From positions 62,001-126,000 of the forward strand of contig NZ_QXEC01000004.1 of NCBI RefSeq assembly GCF_003583405.1: DNA of 64,000 nucleotides. The letters are read 5' to 3'. Shown one piece after another: positions 1-8,753 of the stretch (position 1 is its first letter; every line of letters starts with the position of its first letter). The stretch is from Micromonospora radicis. Lineage in GTDB: Bacteria > Actinomycetota > Actinomycetes > Mycobacteriales > Micromonosporaceae. Under the pieces are notes generated by a model, which saw only the letters and a list, made by a program, of their open reading frames with translations, did no database searches and was not told where the DNA came from. A program made the position numbers and the translations under genes.

Positions 1-605
1 ACGAACACGGCATCCTGTTCATCTCCGACGAGATCCAGACCGGCTGGGGGCGTACCGGCGAGCACTTCTGGGGCTACCAGGCGCACGACGCCACCCCGGA
101 CCTGCTCACCTTCGCCAAGGGCATCGGCAACGGGCTGGCGCTGGCCGGGGTGGTCGGCCGGGCCGAGGTGATGGAGTCGGTGCCGGGCATCAGCTTCTCC
201 ACCTTCGGCGGCAACCCGCTCTCCACCGCCGCCGGCAACGCGGTGCTGGACTATCTGCTCGACCACGACCTACAGGCCAACGCCGCGCGGGTCGGGGCGA
301 TCCTCGGCGACGGCCTGCGCGCGGCCGTGGCCGACCTGGACCGGGTCGGCGAGGTCCGCGGCAAGGGTCTGATGCTCGGCGTCGAGTTCGTCCACCCGGG
401 CACCGGCGAGCCGGACCCGGGGCTGACCCTGCGGGTCTTCGAGGCGTGCAGGGAGCGCGGGCTGTTGACCGGCAAGGGTGGGCTCTACGGCAACGTGCTG
501 CGGATGGGTCCGCCGTTGACGCTCACCGAGCAGGAGGCCCACGAGGGCCTGGCCATCCTGGTCGACGCGATCCGTTCGCAGGCCACCGAGGAGTCGGCCA
601 GATGA
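1..605 (+). CDS. Class III (omega) aminotransferase, 5'-truncated by the window edge
   Basis: The reading frame is open from base 3 and ends at a TGA at 603-605, so only the C-terminal ~200 residues are present. It carries the hallmarks of class III PLP aminotransferases (GABA, beta-alanine or ornithine type): FISDEIQTGWGRTGE, whose Asp contacts the PLP ring nitrogen, and TFAKGIGNG, whose Lys forms the Schiff base. The C-terminal small domain follows (VRGKGLMLGVEF). The next gene, a methylmalonate-semialdehyde dehydrogenase, starts inside its stop (ATGA). The pair therefore probably converts an omega-amino acid to a semialdehyde and then to an acyl-CoA, as in beta-alanine or GABA catabolism. 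The exact substrate cannot be read from this part. Confidence 0.9.
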   Translation, partial: EHGILFISDEIQTGWGRTGEHFWGYQAHDATPDLLTFAKGIGNGLALAGVVGRAEVMESVPGISFSTFGGNPLSTAAGNAVLDYLLDHDLQANAARVGAILGDGLRAAVADLDRVGEVRGKGLMLGVEFVHPGTGEPDPGLTLRVFEACRERGLLTGKGGLYGNVLRMGPPLTLTEQEAHEGLAILVDAIRSQATEESAR

Positions 606-2092
606 GCGTGATCGGGCACTTCGTCGACGGCCGGCGTACCGGCGGTAGCTCTGGTCGGCGTGGCGAGGTCTTCGACCCGGCCACCGGCCGGCGTACCGGG
701 GAGGTGGAGCTGGCCTCCGCCGCGGACGTGGCAGCCGCGGTCGCCGCGGCCGAGCGGGCGGCCCGGGCCTGGCGGGACGCGTCGCTGGCGAAGCGGACGG
801 CGGTGCTGTTCGCCTTCCGTGAGCTGGTCCACGCCCGGCGTGACCAGCTCGCCGAGGTGATCACCGCCGAGCACGGCAAGGTGCTCGCGGACGCCGCCGG
901 GGAGGTGCAACGCGGGCTCGAGGTGATCGAGTACGCCTGCGGCATCCCGGTGGCGCTGCGCGGTGGCTTCAGCGAGAACGTCTCCACCGAGGTCGACTCG
1001 TACAGCCTGCGGCAGCCGCTCGGGGTGGTCGCGGTGATCAGCCCGTTCAACTTCCCGGTCATGGTGCCGCTGTGGTTCGTGCCGGTGGCGGTCGCCGCCG
1101 GCAACGCGGTGGTGCTCAAGCCGAGCGAGAAGGACCCGAGCGCGGCGCTGCTGCTGGCCGAGTGGTTCGTCGAGGCCGGCCTGCCCGCCGGGGTGCTGAA
1201 CGTGGTCAACGGCGACAAGGAGGCGGTCGACGCGCTGCTGGAGCATCCGGCGGTCAGGGCGGTGTCGTTCGTCGGCTCCACCCCGGTCGCCCGGTACGTC
1301 TACCAGCGCGGCACGGCCACCGGTAAGCGGGTCCAGGCGCTCGGCGGGGCGAAGAACCACATGGTGGTGCTGCCCGACGCCGACCTGGACCTGGCCGCCG
1401 ACGCGGCGGTCAACGCCGGGTTCGGATCGGCGGGCGAGCGGTGCATGGCGATCTCCGCGCTGGTGGCGGTGGAGCCGGTCGCCGACGAACTGGTGGCGCG
1501 CATCGCGCGGCGGATGGCCGGCCTGCGTACCGGTGACGGTCGGCGCGGCTGTGACATGGGTCCGCTGGTCACCGCCGCGCACGCCGCCCGGGTGCGGTCG
1601 TACGTCGACGCGGGGGTGGCCGCCGGTGCGGTGCCGGTGGTCGACGGGCGCGACGTCGAACCCGACGGCGAGCCGGACGGGTTCTGGCTCGGCCCGACCC
1701 TGTTCGACCGGGTCACCACCGACATGTCGATCTACACGGACGAGATCTTCGGGCCGGTGCTGTCGGTGTTGCGGGTCGACTCGTACGACGAGGCCGTGGC
1801 CCTGGTCAACGCCAGCCCGTACGGCAACGGCACGGCGATCTTCACCAACGACGGCGGGGCGGCCCGGCGTTTCCAACACGAGGTGGAGGTCGGCATGGTC
1901 GGCATCAACGTGCCGATCCCGGTCCCGATGGCCTACTACTCGTTCGGCGGCTGGAAGTCGTCGCTCTTCGGTGACCTGCACGCGCACGGTGCCGACGGCG
2001 TCGCCTTCTTCACCCGCGGCAAGGTGGTCACCAGCCGGTGGCTGGACCCCCGGCACGGCGGCGTCAACCTCGGCTTCCCCACCCAGACCTGA
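602..2092 (+). CDS. mmsA: CoA-acylating methylmalonate-semialdehyde dehydrogenase
   Basis: A 496-residue aldehyde dehydrogenase that oxidises malonate or methylmalonate semialdehyde to acetyl- or propionyl-CoA with NAD+ and CoA. The ATG at 602 overlaps the upstream stop (ATGA). Visible features are the Rossmann/NAD region with ISPFNFPVMVPLW (about residues 147-158), VLKPSEKDPSAA, and the catalytic Cys281 in GERCMAIS. The usual Glu of the ELGGK motif of hydrolytic ALDHs is absent and the segment reads LGGAKNH, a signature of the MmsA/IolA branch, which releases acyl-CoA. Length matches the family (~500 residues). Its 3' end overlaps the convergent acyltransferase gene by 29 bp. Confidence 0.93.
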   Translation: MSVIGHFVDGRRTGGSSGRRGEVFDPATGRRTGEVELASAADVAAAVAAAERAARAWRDASLAKRTAVLFAFRELVHARRDQLAEVITAEHGKVLADAAGEVQRGLEVIEYACGIPVALRGGFSENVSTEVDSYSLRQPLGVVAVISPFNFPVMVPLWFVPVAVAAGNAVVLKPSEKDPSAALLLAEWFVEAGLPAGVLNVVNGDKEAVDALLEHPAVRAVSFVGSTPVARYVYQRGTATGKRVQALGGAKNHMVVLPDADLDLAADAAVNAGFGSAGERCMAISALVAVEPVADELVARIARRMAGLRTGDGRRGCDMGPLVTAAHAARVRSYVDAGVAAGAVPVVDGRDVEPDGEPDGFWLGPTLFDRVTTDMSIYTDEIFGPVLSVLRVDSYDEAVALVNASPYGNGTAIFTNDGGAARRFQHEVEVGMVGINVPIPVPMAYYSFGGWKSSLFGDLHAHGADGVAFFTRGKVVTSRWLDPRHGGVNLGFPTQT

Positions 2093-3578
2093 GCAGCCGC
2101 AGGGTGCCCGCCCCGGCCAGGTATGCCACCAGCGCGTCGGCGGGCAACCCGAACGCCTCGGGCGCGGTCTTCGCGGTCGTGCTGTTGGCCGCCAAGGCGT
2201 ACACGACGGCGGCGTAACCGCCGACGGCGAGCGCGCTCCGGGCCGCCGCCGCCCACCGACCGGCCGGTCGGCCGTCTCCCCGCGGCCGACCGGCGGCCCG
2301 GTGGCCGGGGGTGGACCGGTCGGCGGTGGACCGGCCGGTGCGGGCCTCGATCGGGCCGAAGATGGCGACCAACCCGGCCAGCACCACGCTCAGCATCAGC
2401 AACCAGGGCAGCCGCCAGGCGAACCAGGCCGCCGTGCCGGCCGCCGGGGTGGGTAGCACGCCGAGCGCGTCCAGCGCACCCACCAGCAGGATCACCGCAC
2501 TGAGGTGCCACAGGAAGACGGTGAGTACCACCGCGTTGACCGCGATCACCGCCTGCCACGGGCGGCTGCGGTGCAGCCAGCGTTCGGCCCGTTCGCGCAG
2601 CAGCAGGATCACCCCGAGCTGGGCGCTCGCCACGGCGAGCAGCGCCACGCTCGGCGGGCCGGCGTTGGCCAGCCGCTCCCCGGGCAGGCTGATCATGTTC
2701 ACCGGGTACGGGCCGGGTCCGGTGAGCAGCACTGCGACGGTCAGCCCGGCGGCGGTCATCAGCAGCGCCGCCCGGCGGGACATCGGCAGGCAGCGGCCGC
2801 GGATCCGGCGCAACCCCGTCGGTCGGTTCCCGGACCGGCCGGTCGGCGACGCACCGCCCGCCGGGGCGCCTGCGGCACCACCGGCCGGGGCGCCTGCGGC
2901 ACCGCCCGCCGGGGCGCAGGCGCCCCGGCGGGCGTCGTACCAGGCGAAGCCGAGCTGGTGCACGGCCAGCCAGCCGAGCAGGTAGTTGGGCAGGGCCAGC
3001 TCGGCCGGGCCGAACCCGCGGCCCAGGTCGCCCAGCGCCACCAGCAGGGCGAGGGCGGCGGGTACGGCCCACCCGAAGCGGCGGTGCAGCGCGTACATCA
3101 GTGGGGTCATCGGCACCACGGCCAGGTAGGCGGCGAGGAACCACAGTGGGATGGTGGCGAACCAGACGACCGCACGTACCTCGCCGGGGTCGGCCCCGAC
3201 CAGCCGGGCGATCACCGCGCCACCGGCGAGCACCAGGACCAGCGCGGTGGTCGGGCGCAGCAGTCGGGCACTGCGACCGAGCAGCCAGCCGGTGGTGTCC
3301 CCGTCCCGGCTCCGGTGCGCCGCCAGCGAGGCGGCGTTGGCGTACCCGCCGACCAGGAAGAACAGCGGCATGACCTGGACCGCCCAGGTCAGCGGGTACG
3401 CCCAGGGCATCGCCGGTAGGGCCGAGTGGCCGTCGGGGCGGCCGTGCTGGTCGTGGTAGATCGTGGCGATCAGCCAGTGACCGAGTACGACCAGCAGGAT
3501 CGCCACGGCCCGGAGCAGATCGAGGTAGCGCTCCCGGTCGGCCGGGGTCCGGTCGGCGAGTCGGGCCAGGCGGCGCAT
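2064..3578 (-). CDS. Acyltransferase-3 family integral membrane protein
   Basis: A 504-residue polytopic membrane protein. The N-terminus (RYLDLLRAVAILLVVLGHW) is the typical first segment of the acyltransferase-3 family (OafA/NodX-like), including the conserved His at its end. About ten hydrophobic segments follow. Such proteins O-acylate sugars, lipids or other cell-envelope molecules. Between segments, around residues 220-245, lies a low-complexity loop of GAPAGGAA repeats. The ATG at 3578 is only 9 bp downstream of the trypsin/NTPase stop on the same strand, with an AGGGTCGGG stretch before it, so it is probably co-transcribed with that operon. Its own substrate is unknown. Confidence 0.8.
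   Translation of the reverse strand: MRRLARLADRTPADRERYLDLLRAVAILLVVLGHWLIATIYHDQHGRPDGHSALPAMPWAYPLTWAVQVMPLFFLVGGYANAASLAAHRSRDGDTTGWLLGRSARLLRPTTALVLVLAGGAVIARLVGADPGEVRAVVWFATIPLWFLAAYLAVVPMTPLMYALHRRFGWAVPAALALLVALGDLGRGFGPAELALPNYLLGWLAVHQLGFAWYDARRGACAPAGGAAGAPAGGAAGAPAGGASPTGRSGNRPTGLRRIRGRCLPMSRRAALLMTAAGLTVAVLLTGPGPYPVNMISLPGERLANAGPPSVALLAVASAQLGVILLLRERAERWLHRSRPWQAVIAVNAVVLTVFLWHLSAVILLVGALDALGVLPTPAAGTAAWFAWRLPWLLMLSVVLAGLVAIFGPIEARTGRSTADRSTPGHRAAGRPRGDGRPAGRWAAAARSALAVGGYAAVVYALAANSTTAKTAPEAFGLPADALVAYLAGAGTLRLLRSGWGSRG
2848..2919. repeat. 24-bp tandem repeat inside the acyltransferase gene
   Basis: About three copies of a 24-bp GC-rich unit encode the octapeptide GAPAGGAA in a loop of the membrane acyltransferase. 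The copies are nearly identical at the DNA level, which suggests recent slippage. The length is in frame, so copy-number change would lengthen the loop without breaking the gene. Confidence 0.7.
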
Positions 3579-3587
3579 GTCCCGACC

Positions 3588-6500
3588 CTATGCCAGCAGC
3601 GCGGCGCCACTGGTCTTGTTCGACTCAGCACCGCCCGCCACCGACAGCTCCGCGAGCAGCGCCGCCACGTCGTCGCGGGCCGCGTCACGCAGCGGGAGAT
3701 GCGGGGCGGCCGGATGCCAATGGGAGATCCAGACGTGCAACCGGGTCAGCACGTCGACCGCATCCCGTCGGGCGTACCGTCCGAGGCGGACCAGCGACGA
3801 TGCGCGACTCACCACGTTGCTGAACTCCATACCGGGCGGACAGTTCGGGCTCAGGGCGGCGGGGTGGGCCAGCCAGCGGAGCACGATGTCGTCGAGTCGA
3901 GCCCCGGCCAGCCCACACCGCACCTCCGTCGACCGGCAGAGCGCCTGGATCAGACCGTCCAACTCGCCGTTCTCGTTCACGCCGGCCCGGGTGCCCTCGA
4001 CTCCGTCCAGGTAGACCTCGACGGACCGCAGCAGCCGGCCGGCCAGTCCCGGATACCGGAAGAAGCCTCTGACGACGCCGGTCAGCCGCCACGGAATGTC
4101 GACATCCAGCGGGTGTTCGGCGGCCCACTGGAGCACCACGTCGGCGGTGACCTCGGTCAGCGCGTTCTGTCGAGCGAGGTACTTGCTGACGAACACGACG
4201 TCCGGCGCGGCGCGGTGTCGGTCGGCCCAGCGGTCGACGAGCGGGGACAGCCACTCCGGCAGGTCGGCCAGCTTGCGGATGGCGAGCAGTCGCGGCAGGA
4301 CGAATCCGGCATCGTTGGTGTCGCCGTGCTTCTGTAACCAGCCGAGCGCCGCGTCGACGGCGTGCGCCATGGCCTCTGCCGGCAGGCCGGCGTGACCCAA
4401 CAGCGGCGGTAACACGAAACCGGCCTCGGGCAGTTGGCGGTGTCGGTCGAGCCAGCGCAGGGCGGCGGTGGTGAGGTACTGGACGTCGTCCGGCCGCAGG
4501 TCGCTGCGGCCCAGTAGCGGGCGCAGCACGAACATGGCTTCGGGGCGGTCGCCGTGCTGGTCGAGCCAGCGTACGGCGCTGTCGATCCCGTGGCGGGCGT
4601 CCTCGGCCGGCAGGCCGGCGCGGTCCAGCAACGGGGCCAGTACGAACTGGGCCGCGCGGCTGTCGATGTTCTGGTCGAGCCACCGGAGGGCGGCGGTGAC
4701 GACGTGCTGGGTGTCGTCCGGCGTGAGCTGGGTTCGACCCAGCAACGGGCTTAGCACGAAGCCCGCCTTGGCCCCGTCGTTGTGTTGGTCGAGCCACTGG
4801 AGGGCGGCGGTGACGGCGTGCCGGGCGTCGTCCGGGCTCGAATCGGTGCGGCCCAGCAGTGGGTGCAGCACGAACTGGGCGTCGGGGAGGTCGTTGTGCC
4901 GGTCGAGCCAGCGTAGGGCGTGGCCGATCGCGGACGGTGTCTGTGCGGGCGGGAGATCGGTCCGGTCGAGCAACGCGTGGAGCACGAACTGGGCTTCGGG
5001 CAGGCCGCCGTGCTGGTCGAGCCAGTGGAGGGCGCTGTCGATCCCGTGGCGGGCGTCCGCCGGCGGCAGGTCGTCCCGGTTCAGCAGCGGCGTGACGACG
5101 AAGCTGGCCTCCAGCGCCGTGCGGTGCTGGGCCAGCCAGGCGGTCGCCACCTCGATCAGTTGGGCGGCCTGCGGGGTGGCGACCGTTCGCAGTCCCTTGT
5201 AGAGGAGGTGCCGGGCGGGCATCGAGACGCCGTGGCGGTCCAGCCACGGCTTCCCGAGCTGCGGCCAGTGCTGGAACAGCGACTGTGCCCAGGGTGGGTT
5301 GTCCAGCACCGCGCCGAGGGCGTAGGCGCCCTCGTCCTGTGGGGCCGCCAACAGCGCACCGGCGGCGGTCGCGTTGGCGACCAGCCAGGTCGCGCAGTGC
5401 GCGGCGAGGGGACCGTCCCGGCCCTGCAGCGCCATGTCGCGCAGCAGCCGGTCCAGGTTCATGGCGTACCGGCCGACGGTCCGGGCGCTGGTCAGGCTGG
5501 CGTCGAGGATCCGGTCGGCGACCCTGGTGCGGACCGTGTCGAGTCCGGCCCGCACGGTGGTGTGTTCGAGCAGTTGGTCGACCACGATGTCGTGTACCGG
5601 GGCCAGCCCGTCCGGCGTGGTGATCATCCAGCCCATTGCGAGCAGGACGTCGAGCAGGTGCTCGGCGCGTTCCGCGCCACTGTCCTCGACCCGGGCGCCG
5701 CAGGCGATCAGCGCGGGCCGGGGCTGCGGGGTGGCGGCGGCCATCGCGGCGTAGATCTGGAGCCGCGGGTCGGGGTCGCGCTCGTCGTCCAGCCGCTCGG
5801 CGTGGTGCAGCAGATCGTCCTCGTTGAGCCGGCGGACCAACCAGTCCAGGAGGTTCTCCGGCCGCAGGTCACCGGTTGCTGCCGACAGCCGGCCCCGATC
5901 CGCCTGCGCCTCGGCGGCGGCGGCGATCAGCGTCGCGATGACCGGGCGTCGGCCGCACAGCTGCAACAACCGCTCGTCGCCGAGGATCACCCGCGCCTTC
6001 GGCGCCAGGGTGGTGACGATCTGGTCGCGGATCCGGTCCAGGTGCTCGTCGTCGGGGCGAAGTTCGACGGGCTTGAACACCTCGGTGAGGGTGCTGTTGT
6101 CCTTCTGGTGGAACCAGCCGGGCCGGGCCGAACCGAGCAGGGCGAGGCGGATGCCGCGGGCTCGGGCGGCGGGCAGCAGCCGGTGCCGGATGGCGGGGTA
6201 GTCCAGCGCGCTGAGGTTCAGGTAGTCGATGATGATCAGCAGTCGGTCGTCGGTGGCCCCGGTCACCACCTCGATCAGGTGCTCGGTGGTGACCAGTGGC
6301 TCACCGGGCCGTACGTGCAGCACCCGCCAACCGGCGTCGACCGCCTGGCCGGCGACCTCCAGGCAGGTGCGGGTCTTGCCGATCCCGGCCTGACCGACCA
6401 GCAGCAGGCCGCACTGGCCGGTCAGTTCGTCGAGGCGGTCGAGTAGCCGGGCGGGATGGGTGGGCGCCTGGGGGTCGGCCGGTGGGACGTACGCCAGCCG

Positions 6501-7283
6501 GTCGTCGCGCAGGTTGTCGGCCAGTTCGGTCAGCGCCTCGGCGTGCTCGATGATCCCGGACGGCAACAGCTGCGGCGGTTCCCGTTCGACCTGGTCGAGT
6601 GCGGTGCCGACCAGACCCGCGAAGGTCGGGTCGGCGAGCAGCCGGGTGATCCGTACCGCGTCGAGCCGCCCGGGACCGTACCGGGACGGCACCGCCAGCA
6701 CCACGCCCACCAGGAGCTGCCGCTCACCGGCGGTCAGCAGCGGCGCGCCCGAGAAGCCGCTGTGCGGATGCGGCGCCAGCACGGGCGTCCCGGCGTCGTC
6801 GCGTACCAGCGCGCCGCTCGAGTCCCGCTGCGGCTGGGGCGGGTTCGGCGCGATCCGGGTGGAGTCCAGCGCGTACCGGTGGTCCTCGAAGCCGAGGCTG
6901 GGCATCACCTGCCCGGGTAGCTCGTCGAGGCGGCGGCCGTCGGGCGCGAACTGGACCCACGGGTAGCCGACGGTGCGGCACGGCACCGGCTGGTGCCCGC
7001 GCAGCTCGCCGTAGCGGGTCCGGGTCTGCTCGGCGGTCCAGAGCGGCACGTCCAGCCGCAGCAGGGCCGCGTCGGCGTCGATGCCGTCCCCGCGCCAGAT
7101 CACCGTGGCCCGGTGCTCCGGTTCGGTGGGACCGTCGCTGCGGGCGATCCGCGCCGCCTCGCCGCGTACGCCGACCACGTGCCCGGCGGTGAGGATCAGG
7201 TCGTCGCCGACGGCGTACCCGGTGCCGAGCAGCCGGCCGCGGACCTTCACCACCCGTTGGACGTGTGGTTCGAGTCCGGTCAC
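3588..7283 (-). CDS. Trypsin-like protease / P-loop NTPase / helical-repeat protein (STAND-type)
   Basis: A 1231-residue three-part protein. Residues 1-235 form a trypsin-like protease: His35 in LTAGHVV, Asp71 in IDADAALL, and Ser178 in HSGFSGAPLL, so the triad is complete. Residues ~285-650 form a P-loop NTPase with Walker A GQAGIGKT (297-304) and Walker B LLIIIDYLN (Asp353), as in STAND/NACHT-like ATPases. Residues ~760-1070 are about eight 38-residue repeats of the pattern WLDQH..LPEAQFVL.PLLGR, predicted helical, followed by a divergent C-terminal helical region. No signal peptide is seen, so it is cytoplasmic. The GTG start overlaps the upstream stop (GTGA). The architecture fits a sensor-activated protease of the kind found in bacterial conflict and immune systems; the function is inferred. 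Confidence 0.85.
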   Translation of the reverse strand: MTGLEPHVQRVVKVRGRLLGTGYAVGDDLILTAGHVVGVRGEAARIARSDGPTEPEHRATVIWRGDGIDADAALLRLDVPLWTAEQTRTRYGELRGHQPVPCRTVGYPWVQFAPDGRRLDELPGQVMPSLGFEDHRYALDSTRIAPNPPQPQRDSSGALVRDDAGTPVLAPHPHSGFSGAPLLTAGERQLLVGVVLAVPSRYGPGRLDAVRITRLLADPTFAGLVGTALDQVEREPPQLLPSGIIEHAEALTELADNLRDDRLAYVPPADPQAPTHPARLLDRLDELTGQCGLLLVGQAGIGKTRTCLEVAGQAVDAGWRVLHVRPGEPLVTTEHLIEVVTGATDDRLLIIIDYLNLSALDYPAIRHRLLPAARARGIRLALLGSARPGWFHQKDNSTLTEVFKPVELRPDDEHLDRIRDQIVTTLAPKARVILGDERLLQLCGRRPVIATLIAAAAEAQADRGRLSAATGDLRPENLLDWLVRRLNEDDLLHHAERLDDERDPDPRLQIYAAMAAATPQPRPALIACGARVEDSGAERAEHLLDVLLAMGWMITTPDGLAPVHDIVVDQLLEHTTVRAGLDTVRTRVADRILDASLTSARTVGRYAMNLDRLLRDMALQGRDGPLAAHCATWLVANATAAGALLAAPQDEGAYALGAVLDNPPWAQSLFQHWPQLGKPWLDRHGVSMPARHLLYKGLRTVATPQAAQLIEVATAWLAQHRTALEASFVVTPLLNRDDLPPADARHGIDSALHWLDQHGGLPEAQFVLHALLDRTDLPPAQTPSAIGHALRWLDRHNDLPDAQFVLHPLLGRTDSSPDDARHAVTAALQWLDQHNDGAKAGFVLSPLLGRTQLTPDDTQHVVTAALRWLDQNIDSRAAQFVLAPLLDRAGLPAEDARHGIDSAVRWLDQHGDRPEAMFVLRPLLGRSDLRPDDVQYLTTAALRWLDRHRQLPEAGFVLPPLLGHAGLPAEAMAHAVDAALGWLQKHGDTNDAGFVLPRLLAIRKLADLPEWLSPLVDRWADRHRAAPDVVFVSKYLARQNALTEVTADVVLQWAAEHPLDVDIPWRLTGVVRGFFRYPGLAGRLLRSVEVYLDGVEGTRAGVNENGELDGLIQALCRSTEVRCGLAGARLDDIVLRWLAHPAALSPNCPPGMEFSNVVSRASSLVRLGRYARRDAVDVLTRLHVWISHWHPAAPHLPLRDAARDDVAALLAELSVAGGAESNKTSGAALLA
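4290..5145 (-). repeat. 114-bp coding repeat array (38-residue helical repeats)
   Basis: Within the trypsin/NTPase gene, roughly eight tandem 114-bp units each encode a 38-residue repeat beginning WLxQH and containing FVLxPLL. The complement of the conserved start, GGTCGAGCCA, recurs on the plus strand near 4447, 4558, 4675, 4787, 4900 and 5014. Units differ mainly in the residues after WLDQH and before FVL. Boundaries are approximate. Confidence 0.75.
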
Positions 7284-8137
7284 GACAGGTGACCGGCGCA
7301 GGTGTGGCGGTTGTCGTCGCTGTTGCTGCCGTCGGGGCAGGTGGTGTTGCGCCAGACGACTCCGTTGATCGAGGCGCCGGTCAGGTTGGCGCCGGTCAGG
7401 TCGGCGTTGGTGAGGTCGGCGTGGTCCAGCCTGGCGTCGCGCAGGTCGACGTCGCGCAGGTACGCGTCGACGAGGCGGGCGTTGCGCAGGTCCGCGGTGG
7501 GCTGGTGGGCCGGCGGGTTGGCGGCCCAGGCGAAGGCGACGATGCCGAGCGCGGCGACCGCGGTGGCCAGCATCAGTTTCCGCAGCGCCCGCCGGAACTG
7601 CTCCTTCAACGCCTCGTGGGTCGCGGTGTCCTCGATCGCGGTGATCCGCTCGTCGAGATCGGCGATGCCGGCCGCCAGTTGCGCCCGTACGTCGTCACCT
7701 GTCGACGGCTCACGCTGCGCCGCGACCAGTTGCTCGCGGGCGGTGATCACCTCCGTCGGCGCCGCGAACCCCTGTAGGTACTTCGGGTTGCGCCGGAAGT
7801 GGTCGACCACCGGGGCCAGTTCGGAGCGTCGCTGTGCCCAGGCCCGATCGAGGTCGCTGACCAGTACCAGCTTCGGTAGCAGGATCTGTACGGCGGTCCA
7901 GATCGCGTACACCACGGCGGAGAGTCCGGCGACCGCGCCCAGCACCGCGATCCACAGCCGGGCGTTCTCCACGGAGTCGGGTGCGCCGAAGTGGAGTTCG
8001 CCGATGCTCGACAGCTGGCTGCCGGCCAGCATCGCCGCGCCGACCGCGGCGGCGCTGGCCACCAACCACTTCGCCGCGTCCCGGATCCGCTCGTTGCCGC
8101 GTTCCAGGGCGTCGGTGCCGGCGTCGTCAGTCGGCAT
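7280..8137 (-). CDS. Membrane-anchored pentapeptide-repeat protein
   Basis: A 285-residue protein with three hydrophobic segments (about residues 25-43, 62-86 and 188-206) and a hydrophilic, charged helical region between the second and third. A short pentapeptide-repeat tail follows (ADLRNARLVDAYLRDVDL, then ADLTNADLTGANLTG), ending in a Cys-containing cap (TTCPDGSNSDD...HTC). Pentapeptide repeats form a right-handed beta-helix often used for protein contacts. The gene overlaps its upstream neighbour by 11 bp and the trypsin/NTPase gene by 4 bp, so all three are translated together. It may be the membrane-located partner or anchor of that system; no enzymatic function is visible. Confidence 0.82.
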   Translation of the reverse strand: MPTDDAGTDALERGNERIRDAAKWLVASAAAVGAAMLAGSQLSSIGELHFGAPDSVENARLWIAVLGAVAGLSAVVYAIWTAVQILLPKLVLVSDLDRAWAQRRSELAPVVDHFRRNPKYLQGFAAPTEVITAREQLVAAQREPSTGDDVRAQLAAGIADLDERITAIEDTATHEALKEQFRRALRKLMLATAVAALGIVAFAWAANPPAHQPTADLRNARLVDAYLRDVDLRDARLDHADLTNADLTGANLTGASINGVVWRNTTCPDGSNSDDNRHTCAGHLS

Positions 8138-8513
8138 CGCGCTCGATGTCCACGCCGGGCTTGGGTCGCACGATCGGCGGCAGCTGCGCGCTGCCCAGCC
8201 GGGTCGGGTCGAGGCCCACCAGGGTCTCGTCGAAGCCGCCGCCGTGGACGTACGGGGGCCGGCCGGGGGAGGGCTCTCGGTGATCGGGCCCGGACGTGTC
8301 CGGTGGTGGCTGCCGCCATGGATGCACCGTCAACCGGATCCGATGTACTCCGGGGTTCTCGGCCGAGGCCAACTGCCAGTCGGGGCGCCCGCCGTTCTCG
8401 CGGGCCACCAGACTCAGGTCCACCGCCACCGAGTCGCCGGGTGTGCCGGGCATCGAGTTGCGCAGCTCCCGGATCAACGCGGCCAGTGCATCGGTCAGGG
8501 GGATATCCGGCAC
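8127..8513 (-). CDS. Small protein resembling trypsin-co-occurring (Trypco) domain proteins
   Basis: A 128-residue soluble protein, first gene of the minus-strand operon. The GTG start has a good ribosome site (TTGGAGG, 4-5 nt away). The N-terminal ~65 residues (IPLTDALAALIRELRNSM, then VAVDLSLVARENGG) follow the pattern of a short amphipathic helix with an LRxEL-like motif followed by alternating beta strands. That pattern is described for small trypsin-co-occurring domains encoded beside protease-NTPase conflict genes. The C-terminal half is Pro/Gly-rich and likely disordered. Family assignment is by pattern and context only. The alternative is an unrelated lineage-specific protein. Confidence 0.5.
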   Translation of the reverse strand: MPDIPLTDALAALIRELRNSMPGTPGDSVAVDLSLVARENGGRPDWQLASAENPGVHRIRLTVHPWRQPPPDTSGPDHREPSPGRPPYVHGGGFDETLVGLDPTRLGSAQLPPIVRPKPGVDIERDAD

Positions 8514-8753
8514 CGCGCCTCCAACATGGACTTCGAATGGCCACGAACTCGGGTCTGAACGTTAACCGACCGGCCATCCTCGTGAATCCCCCGGTAGGTG
8601 TCTCAGCGCTGTCCGTACGAAGGGAAAACGAATGCCGGAGTCAGGAATGCGACTCGGTTTGGCGGACTCTGCTCGATTCTGCTAAAGCCCGCTCTGGTAG
8701 CCGTGAAACCCGTCGCCACGGGCTCGGTCCGACGATCGTCAGATTGACTGTGG
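8514..8753. other. Intergenic region upstream of the trypsin-system operon
   Basis: These 240 bp lie between the start of the minus-strand Trypco-like gene and the 3' end of the BadF-type kinase. The promoter of the four-gene operon must lie here, because the genes downstream overlap. I see a somewhat AT-richer patch (8550-8570) but no convincing -35/-10 pair. There is no open frame with coding character. Confidence 0.4.

Noticed and set aside
4290..5145. Regularly spaced repeats as a CRISPR array
   Set aside because: The 114-bp units are coding, in frame, and encode helical repeats. No short palindromic repeat with unique spacers and no cas gene is present.
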